DNA from: CANHBY01 sp031376995
GTDB taxonomy: Bacteria > Pseudomonadota > Gammaproteobacteria > Burkholderiales > Burkholderiaceae_C
Assembly (NCBI GenBank): GCA_031376995.1
Contig: JANMEO010000140.1
Location: 1-16,286, forward strand
Direction: 5' to 3'
Length of the DNA: 16,286 bases
The stretch's first letter is position 1, and each line of letters begins with the position of its first letter. The notes under the pieces were generated by a model, which was not told the DNA's origin, searched no databases, and saw only the letters and a program-made list of their open reading frames with translations. Shown piece after piece: positions 6,952 through 13,271 of the stretch. Both the position numbers and the translations under genes were made by a program.

Positions 6952-6990
6952 TGAATAACTGAATAATTGAATATCCGATTCAGTTATTCA
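6952..6990. promoter_or_regulatory. Perfect 13-bp inverted repeat with embedded octamer repeats before the GTPase gene
   Basis: TGAATAACTGAAT (6952-6964) is repeated exactly inverted at 6978-6990 around a 13-base spacer. The left part is also three direct octamers: TGAATAAC, TGAATAAT and TGAATATC (6952-6975). No T tract follows on either strand, so it does not look like a terminator. An operator or a cruciform-forming site for the downstream GTPase-mutY unit is plausible. Confidence 0.7.
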
Positions 6991-6998
6991 TAAGGGGT

Positions 6999-9086
6999 AT
7001 GTGTCTGGCGCTCAAACAGGTAATATCTTCAGTGACTGACACACTAACCGACCGCACAAAGGGCATGACTTTGGACCACCTCAGCGATATCCCTCTTCGG
7101 CCTACCTTGGATCGAAGTCTTGATGGCCTCAGCGACTGGCGTGCGTCTTTGTGCCACAGCATGGATGGCCTGATGCGCTATCTTGCCGACCATCAGTTGG
7201 CCCCAGTCTGCGCTCGTGATGCACTGTTCAATATCAAACAGCGCTTGGCCAACGAGAAGTTGGTGATCGCTTTTGTGGCCGAGTTTTCGCGTGGTAAATC
7301 AGAGCTCATCAATGCGATTTTTTTTGCTGACTTGGGTTGCCGTGTGTTGCCTGCTGCGCCAGGGCGTACCACCATGTGTCCTGTGGAGTTGGGCTATGAC
7401 GCCGCGCAGCCACCTCTGTTGGCGTTGCTCCCCATTGAGACCCGGCTTGCGGCTCAGTCGTTGATGGAGTTGCGTCAGCATCCTGAGTTGTGGAAGCACC
7501 TGTCGCTGGTGTCGGGTGACAGCGATTCGTTGGCCAGCACCTTGCGTGAAGTGATGCGCACCCAGTGGGTGGATGAAGCGCAGGCGAGGGCATTGGGGTT
7601 TTGGGACGACGAGCGGCCTGACGATAACCCCCCTCACAACGATGAGGGTCTGGTTGAGGTGCCCGTTTGGCGGCATGCGCTCATCAACTATCCCCATCCT
7701 TTGCTTGAGCAAGGGCTGGTGATTTTGGACACACCAGGCCTCAACGCCATCGGCGCCGAACCCGAGTTGACTTTGAATTTGCTGCCTACGGCGCATGCGA
7801 CTTTGTTCATTTTGGGGGCTGATACCGGCGTCACCAAGTCAGATTTTGCGATTTGGCGTGATCACTTGGGCACCCATCCATTGGCCCGCTATGTGGTGCT
7901 GAACAAGATCGATACGTTGATTGACCCCTTGGCCAGCAGTGCTGAGGTTGAAGCTCAGATCGAGTTGCAGCGGCAGTCAACCGCCCGCACGCTAGACATT
8001 GCGGCAGCGCGCGTGTTTCCCTTGTCAGCCCGGCAAGGCTTGGCGGCTCGCATCGAGCACGACCCTGTAGCCTTGGCTTTGAGCCGTCTGCCGCTGCTCG
8101 AGCAAGCTTTGGCTGAGCAGCTGTTACCGCAGCGCCAAAAAATTCTCGAGGCTGCTGTGATCGATGCGACCCATGACGTACAGTCTCATGTGGCACGGCG
8201 CATCGGTGATTTGCGCCGTGATTTGGCTGAGCAAAGTCTGGAGCTCAGTGGTTTGCGGGGCAAGAGTGGCACCAAGGTGCGCATGATGCTGGATCGCGTA
8301 GAAGCCGAAACCGCAGAGTTTGAACAGTGCACGACCCGATTGCATGCCCTGAGGGTGGTGCATGCTCGCATGATGAAAGAGGCATTGATCGAAATGTCTG
8401 GCGAGCGGTTGTGTGATGAGCTCGATAAAATGCAGATGGCAATGAGTGCATCCATCATGAACTTGGGTGCTAAGAAGGCTTTTGGCGTTTTATGTGCCAG
8501 GCTGCGAGCTTTGCTTGACAGTGTTCATGCCCATGCCCAAGAAATCCGAGACATGCTCGGGCCTTCATTCACTCGTCTGAATACAGAGTTTGGATTTTCA
8601 TTGGCAGTGCAAGCTGCTCCTAACTTGTCGCGCTTCAAAGACGAGTTAGACATCATTGAAAAAGGTTATGCCCAATATTTGGGTTTGACCCAAGCTCTGC
8701 GACTGTCTCAGCCCCGGTTCATGGAGCAGTTTCGGCGCATGTTGTTGTCTAAGTTGCGCATGGTTTTTGAGGTGGCCAGCAACGAGTTTGAGATGTGGAA
8801 CAAGTCGGCCTCAGCCCAGGTTGATGTGCAGCTGCGCGAGCGGCGCCAGCGATTTCGCAAACGCCGCGAGGCGCTTGAGCGTATTCAGGTGGCTGCGGGA
8901 GAGCTCGAGCAACGCATCGCAGAGGTCGAGGTTCAAGATCAAAGCCTCAAAGATCACCTCGAGCGGGTTGAAGAAATGGCCTGTGCCCTGCGTGAGCAAG
9001 CGCGTTGTGTTGATGATTTGGCTCCCACGCAGTCATCACTGTTGGGCCTGATGAGCGACACTGCGCTTGCAGGTCGAGTGACGTGA
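6999..9086 (+). CDS. Dynamin-family GTPase of unknown role, between mutM and mutY
   Basis: 695 residues. A GTPase domain fills about residues 85-380: P-loop AEFSRGKS (94-101, the usual first glycine is alanine), G2 threonines in GRTTMCP (122-128), G3 DTPG (244-247) and G4 NKID (302-305). Long charged helices follow, with heptad-like coiled coil around 395-445 and 605-665, the stalk and assembly region of dynamin-like proteins. No clear transmembrane segment is seen. The start is uncertain: ATG 6999 has AAGGGG only one base upstream, and ATG 7065 (residue 23) has AAAGGGC. The stop overlaps the mutY GTG by four bases, so the two are translationally coupled. Bacterial dynamin-like proteins remodel membranes or, as CrfC does, act at replication forks. 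A genome-maintenance role is inferred from context only. Confidence 0.85.
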   Translation: MCLALKQVISSVTDTLTDRTKGMTLDHLSDIPLRPTLDRSLDGLSDWRASLCHSMDGLMRYLADHQLAPVCARDALFNIKQRLANEKLVIAFVAEFSRGKSELINAIFFADLGCRVLPAAPGRTTMCPVELGYDAAQPPLLALLPIETRLAAQSLMELRQHPELWKHLSLVSGDSDSLASTLREVMRTQWVDEAQARALGFWDDERPDDNPPHNDEGLVEVPVWRHALINYPHPLLEQGLVILDTPGLNAIGAEPELTLNLLPTAHATLFILGADTGVTKSDFAIWRDHLGTHPLARYVVLNKIDTLIDPLASSAEVEAQIELQRQSTARTLDIAAARVFPLSARQGLAARIEHDPVALALSRLPLLEQALAEQLLPQRQKILEAAVIDATHDVQSHVARRIGDLRRDLAEQSLELSGLRGKSGTKVRMMLDRVEAETAEFEQCTTRLHALRVVHARMMKEALIEMSGERLCDELDKMQMAMSASIMNLGAKKAFGVLCARLRALLDSVHAHAQEIRDMLGPSFTRLNTEFGFSLAVQAAPNLSRFKDELDIIEKGYAQYLGLTQALRLSQPRFMEQFRRMLLSKLRMVFEVASNEFEMWNKSASAQVDVQLRERRQRFRKRREALERIQVAAGELEQRIAEVEVQDQSLKDHLERVEEMACALREQARCVDDLAPTQSSLLGLMSDTALAGRVT

Positions 9087-10168
9087 GTGCTTTAGGCGCT
9101 GGCGAGGTGGGGGTGCACTTTGCCCCTCGGATGGTGGCTTGGCATGCGGCCCATGGCCGTCATACCCTGCCATGGCAGAAAACCCAAGACCCTTACCGCG
9201 TTTGGCTTTCAGAGGTCATGCTGCAGCAAACCCAGGTTGTCACGGTGCTGGCCTATTTTGAGCGGTTTATGCAGCGATTTGTGGATGTTCAGGCGCTGGC
9301 TGCAGCGTCTCAGGATGAAGTATTGGCTTTGTGGAGTGGTTTGGGCTACTACAGTCGGGCGCGCAATTTGCACCGCTGTGCGCAGGTGGTGGTCGAGCAG
9401 CATGGCGGTCAGTTTCCACGCAGTGCGGCGCAGTTGTCTGAGTTGCCGGGTATTGGCCGTTCAACCGCGGCAGCCATCGCAGCGTTTTGCTTTGGCGAGA
9501 GGGTGGCCATTTTGGATGGCAACGTCAAACGTGTGCTCACCCGATTATTGGGGTTTGAGGGGGACTTGAGCTCCTCAGCGCAAGTGCGAACACTATGGGC
9601 AATCGCCACCGAGTTATTGCCTGCGCAAGCGCAAAACATGGCTGCTTATACCCAGAGCTTGATGGATTTGGGTGCCACGTTGTGCCGCACTCGCAAGCCT
9701 GAATGCACGCGTTGCCCGGTGCATGACTTGTGTCGAGGGCACCATGAGGGCCAGCCTCAGCGCTATCCCGTCAAAACCCGCAAACTCAAGCGCAGCCAGC
9801 GCGACAATGTGTGGCTGTGGCTGTCATGGGGCCCACGTACATGGCTGGTGCAAAGGCCGGCTCAAGGGTTGTGGGCGCAGTTATGGAGTTTGCCTGAGCT
9901 GGATCACAGTGCTGCTTTGCAGACGCTGTCTAAGTCTTGGCCCGGTCAGGCACAGCCCCTGCCCCCTTTCACGCATGTCTTGACCCATTTGGATTGGCTG
10001 TTGCGGCCTGTTCGCTGGACCCTGCCTGAGGGTTTGAGTGAGCAGCAGATTGAGGCCGTGACGGCTTCTATCGGGGCTGGCCGCTGGATGACCACGGACG
10101 AAGCTTTGAGCTCAGGGCTGCCTGCCCCATTGCGCAATTTTCTGGAGAATGCTGTTTTTGTGGGGTGA
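9083..10168 (+). CDS. mutY: Adenine DNA glycosylase MutY
   Basis: Removes adenine mispaired with 8-oxoguanine, completing the GO repair system with MutM. The product is 361 residues. The helix-hairpin-helix glycosylase domain has the catalytic glutamate in SEVMLQQTQV (E44), the HhH LPGIGRSTAAAI (121-132) and the catalytic aspartate in ILDGNVKRVLTR (D145). A 4Fe-4S cluster is bound by C201, C208, C211 and C217 (spacing 6, 2, 5). The C-terminal NUDIX-like domain that recognises 8-oxoG includes LWSLPE and FTHVLTH. The start is GTG at 9083, which overlaps the stop of the GTPase gene as GTGA, a classical coupling arrangement. The 3' end overlaps the convergent helicase gene by 57 bases. Confidence 0.97.
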   Translation: MSALGAGEVGVHFAPRMVAWHAAHGRHTLPWQKTQDPYRVWLSEVMLQQTQVVTVLAYFERFMQRFVDVQALAAASQDEVLALWSGLGYYSRARNLHRCAQVVVEQHGGQFPRSAAQLSELPGIGRSTAAAIAAFCFGERVAILDGNVKRVLTRLLGFEGDLSSSAQVRTLWAIATELLPAQAQNMAAYTQSLMDLGATLCRTRKPECTRCPVHDLCRGHHEGQPQRYPVKTRKLKRSQRDNVWLWLSWGPRTWLVQRPAQGLWAQLWSLPELDHSAALQTLSKSWPGQAQPLPPFTHVLTHLDWLLRPVRWTLPEGLSEQQIEAVTASIGAGRWMTTDEALSSGLPAPLRNFLENAVFVG

Positions 10169-13147
10169 GGCAGTTTCCTCAGGGTTTTTCATTGGGTTAC
10201 CTTGGCCCCTAGGGTTGATGGCGGAGTGTGCGGCATGTGCGGCCTCGGCGGTATTGCGAACGCCGCAACCCTCAAAAACCAGCCGCTGATTCAGCCACTG
10301 AGTCCAGGGGATCCACTCGCTGGTGCTGCTGGCGCGAAGTTTGAGTTCGGGGTTGATGGCGTAGTAACCCGTGCGCATTCGCAGCCACAGCTGCCGACTG
10401 GGTTGGTAGGCGCTGTTGATTTCAGCACGTGCCAACACGCCATTGAAGTAGCTGCGTTTTTTGCGGGCCGGACTCAAAATACTGTCGGGGATTTTGTCAA
10501 CACTGCGCATCAAGTGGTCGTTGCAATAGCCCAGCAAGTTGCGTTGAATTTGAACGTTCGGGGCCAGTTGAGAAAAGAGCTGCTTATAGCTGATCAGCAT
10601 CAGGTTGAGGACCCAATACTCTCCCTGGTGGCGCTCTAAGCGGACCAGGCGGCCATGGGTTTGCACATCGAGCACTGGGGGCGCTAGCAAAACATACAAG
10701 GCTTCGAGCTGGGGCTGTGTGTGCGTTGGGTCGTCAAGGGTGCGTGCCAGGGCATAGTCCCAAGCACTGTGTCCGTAGTGATCGCGCACCATGGGGTCAG
10801 CGCCGCGCTCGAGCAGGGCCTCAACCAGGGCCGTGTTGCCGCATTGTGCGGCCATCATCAGCGGGGTTGCATTGAAGTAGCAGCGGTGATCAGCCCCATA
10901 TTGATCGCATTGGCGAAGTATGTCTTTGAAGGCACGCCCCGCATAAGCTTGGCGTTGGCGCTCAGCGATGGCGGTGATTTTTTTGCTGATGAATTTGAGG
11001 GCCTCATCGCGCTGACGATCCAGTCTGTCAATATAGGCTCGGGGCAGCTCGCCCGGGCGCATGGGCGCTGAGCGTGCGTGAATCGACTGCATCATGGAAG
11101 AGAGCTGTATCGCGGGTTCAAAGCGATTGTTGGCCGCCAATTGATGGATCCAGTTGCTTTGGCTATGCCACAACGCATAGTCCAGCAGGGCTTGGCGCGG
11201 CTTGTTAGAAATTTGGACAGGCTGCAGGGCTTTGGGCAGCAGTTCTTCCAAGGCGGCTTGGTCCCAAACCGGCCAACCAGGTTTTTGAGTTTTGAGGACA
11301 CTCTGCCGAATGGCATCGGCTTGTTCTTGTTTGCCCTGAAGCTCTAAGCGCCGAGCCTCTTGCGCCCACTCTAATTGGCTAGACGCCTTGACTTGGTCTG
11401 GCATCGAGGCCTGGTTGGTGTTGAGCTCGAGCAGTTGCAGCAGCGGGTGGTTGGTGTCTGACTCGACCCAATATAGGTTTTCTACCACCCGCGTGATCGC
11501 GACGTACAAGGCATTGATATAGAACTTGAAAAGCTCGAGGGTGTGATCGGCTTTGTCTTTGCCGCGGCTGTAATTCAGCGTTTCTCCATGAAGGTCGTGC
11601 GGCTCCACACCTTGCACAATTTCAGCAAATGCCTGGCGCTGGCTGGAAACCATGTGCACCAAGATCACATTGGGATACTCCAGCCCCTTGGCCTCATGCA
11701 CTGAGAAGACCAGGGGGGTTTGAAACTGCTGACGCACGGCAGCTTTGTCTTCATCACGCAAAACTAGCACGGCAAATTGGGTCGAGCCCCGGGTTTTGGC
11801 GTTGAGCTCGCGCCGCGTGCTGTCCTTGTCAGCCAGCAGCTGGACCGAGCCCGTTTGGGTGGCACAAGACTGCACCAAAAAATTGGTTTCACGGTCAATC
11901 GATCCAAATCGAGCATGCTTGATCTTGAGCAAGCGGTTGGCCAACGCTGTGACCGCCTGGCCGTTGCGAAAGTTGGCTCGCAGCACAGAGATGGTCTGTG
12001 CACCTGCCAGGGCCTCGTCTTGCCAGAACAAAGTTTTGACGGCTGCCCATGAAAAAAAGTTGGGGTGAACAATCTGGTTGGCGTCCCCACAGAGCAAAAA
12101 TTGTCCTGGTTTGGCCAGGGTCTTGAGAATCAGCGCCAGCTGGACCGTTGTGAGATCTTGCACCTCATCAACAATCACAAAGTCATAAGTGGGCTTAGCA
12201 ATTGGAAGCCAATCGTGCGCCACCAGGTTCAGGTCGAACAGCTGGGCACTCAGTAGCCACTGGCGGTATTTTTGAAACAGCTCAAACACGGCGGTGCGTT
12301 GGGGCGGGGCCAGTAACGACTGGCGCACGCCCAAAGCCAGGTATTTGTCGAGGGTGAGCGGCCCCTCAGCACGGCTGGACAACACACCACGAAACTCTTC
12401 AAACACGGCGTGGGCATCCAAGCCGATGGTTTGTTTGGCCGTGCTTCGGTAACGTTCAAACCAGCCACAAAAGGCCGAGAAGGTGAGTTCTTGGCCAGTG
12501 GGTACCCGCAGGGTTTCAATGAACTCACGGTAACTTAAAAATTCAGGCTCTTGCCCCTCAGGCTCAAAGCCGTGGGCAAAGTACATGGCTTGCGCACTTT
12601 GCGCCAGGAAACTGGATTGAGTGATGTAGAGCACCCGCCCGCGAGCCAAGCGAAATTTTTGCAGCGTGAGTGCTGTCTTGCCCGAACCCGCCGAGCCGAC
12701 CAAAATCAGCGGTGCGGGTGCTTCAAAGACCGCTTGTTGCGCATCGTCAAAACTCAAGACTTTGTCAAGCACATGAAACTCGCCGCGCTGGGGGTGGATA
12801 TAACGCAGCGGCAGGGCGTTTTGGGTGATGTCTGTGGTCTCGATGGGGGCGGAATCATCCTGATCGAGATCATGCCAATTGATTAGGGTGCCACGAAGAA
12901 ACCGAGATTTTTCATAGTCATGGTTCAAAATTACTTCGAGTGCCAGGCACACGGTTTCAGTGCCATGGTGTGCAAACTGCACCAGCAGCCGGTTGGCATA
13001 ATCCAGCTTGAACCGCCAGTAGGGGGTGGGCTGGAGCTTTTTAAGGTTGGGGCTCTTGAAGTCATCACGCGCCAAAGCCTCTTTGAGCTTGGCCAGTTGA
13101 GGGCGCACTCTCTGTGCGTCAAGATCGTGGTGGGTGAGTAAGCGCAT
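10112..13147 (-). CDS. SF1 UvrD/Rep-type helicase with toxin-fold-like N-terminus and ankyrin repeats
   Basis: 1011 residues. Residues about 15-85 look like a RelE/ParE-type fold (pattern YWRFKLDYANRLLVQF ... CLALEV ... HDYEKSRF), which is inference. Residues about 130-575 are an SF1A helicase with all core motifs: Walker A GSAGSGKT (151-158), Walker B DEVQD (327-331), motif III GDANQ (354-358), motif IV RANFR (390-394), motif V VHEAKGLEY (483-491) and motif VI ALYVAITR (546-553). The ATPase should therefore be active. Residues about 757-795 hold one to two ankyrin repeats (TPLMMAAQCGNTALVEALLERGADP). The last 200 residues are unassigned. It converges on mutY with a 57-base overlap and diverges from polA. 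It is not UvrD, Rep or PcrA proper. A role in repair or defence is possible but unproven. Confidence 0.88.
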   Translation of the reverse strand: MRLLTHHDLDAQRVRPQLAKLKEALARDDFKSPNLKKLQPTPYWRFKLDYANRLLVQFAHHGTETVCLALEVILNHDYEKSRFLRGTLINWHDLDQDDSAPIETTDITQNALPLRYIHPQRGEFHVLDKVLSFDDAQQAVFEAPAPLILVGSAGSGKTALTLQKFRLARGRVLYITQSSFLAQSAQAMYFAHGFEPEGQEPEFLSYREFIETLRVPTGQELTFSAFCGWFERYRSTAKQTIGLDAHAVFEEFRGVLSSRAEGPLTLDKYLALGVRQSLLAPPQRTAVFELFQKYRQWLLSAQLFDLNLVAHDWLPIAKPTYDFVIVDEVQDLTTVQLALILKTLAKPGQFLLCGDANQIVHPNFFSWAAVKTLFWQDEALAGAQTISVLRANFRNGQAVTALANRLLKIKHARFGSIDRETNFLVQSCATQTGSVQLLADKDSTRRELNAKTRGSTQFAVLVLRDEDKAAVRQQFQTPLVFSVHEAKGLEYPNVILVHMVSSQRQAFAEIVQGVEPHDLHGETLNYSRGKDKADHTLELFKFYINALYVAITRVVENLYWVESDTNHPLLQLLELNTNQASMPDQVKASSQLEWAQEARRLELQGKQEQADAIRQSVLKTQKPGWPVWDQAALEELLPKALQPVQISNKPRQALLDYALWHSQSNWIHQLAANNRFEPAIQLSSMMQSIHARSAPMRPGELPRAYIDRLDRQRDEALKFISKKITAIAERQRQAYAGRAFKDILRQCDQYGADHRCYFNATPLMMAAQCGNTALVEALLERGADPMVRDHYGHSAWDYALARTLDDPTHTQPQLEALYVLLAPPVLDVQTHGRLVRLERHQGEYWVLNLMLISYKQLFSQLAPNVQIQRNLLGYCNDHLMRSVDKIPDSILSPARKKRSYFNGVLARAEINSAYQPSRQLWLRMRTGYYAINPELKLRASSTSEWIPWTQWLNQRLVFEGCGVRNTAEAAHAAHSAINPRGQGNPMKNPEETASPHKNSILQKIAQWGRQP

Positions 13148-13271
13148 GACACCAGTACCAATGAAGATTAAGCAAGCCTCGATTCTCCCTTAATCTTTAA
13201 GGGCCCGGGGTGGGCGGGGCACTGGTTCGGGGGAGACGCTACGGGTTAAGCGGTTCGAGCACAATGGCTGG
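13148..13271. promoter_or_regulatory. Divergent helicase/polA intergenic region with nested inverted repeats
   Basis: Two overlapping perfect inverted repeats share one segment: AAGATTAAG (13164-13172) with CTTAATCTT (13189-13197), and CCCTTAA (13187-13193) with TTAAGGG (13197-13203). Only one hairpin can form at a time. They lie 17-56 bases upstream of the helicase start, inside its leader if transcription starts farther out. A GC-rich stretch (13201-13220) follows towards polA. No clear sigma70 boxes are seen for either gene. Confidence 0.5.
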
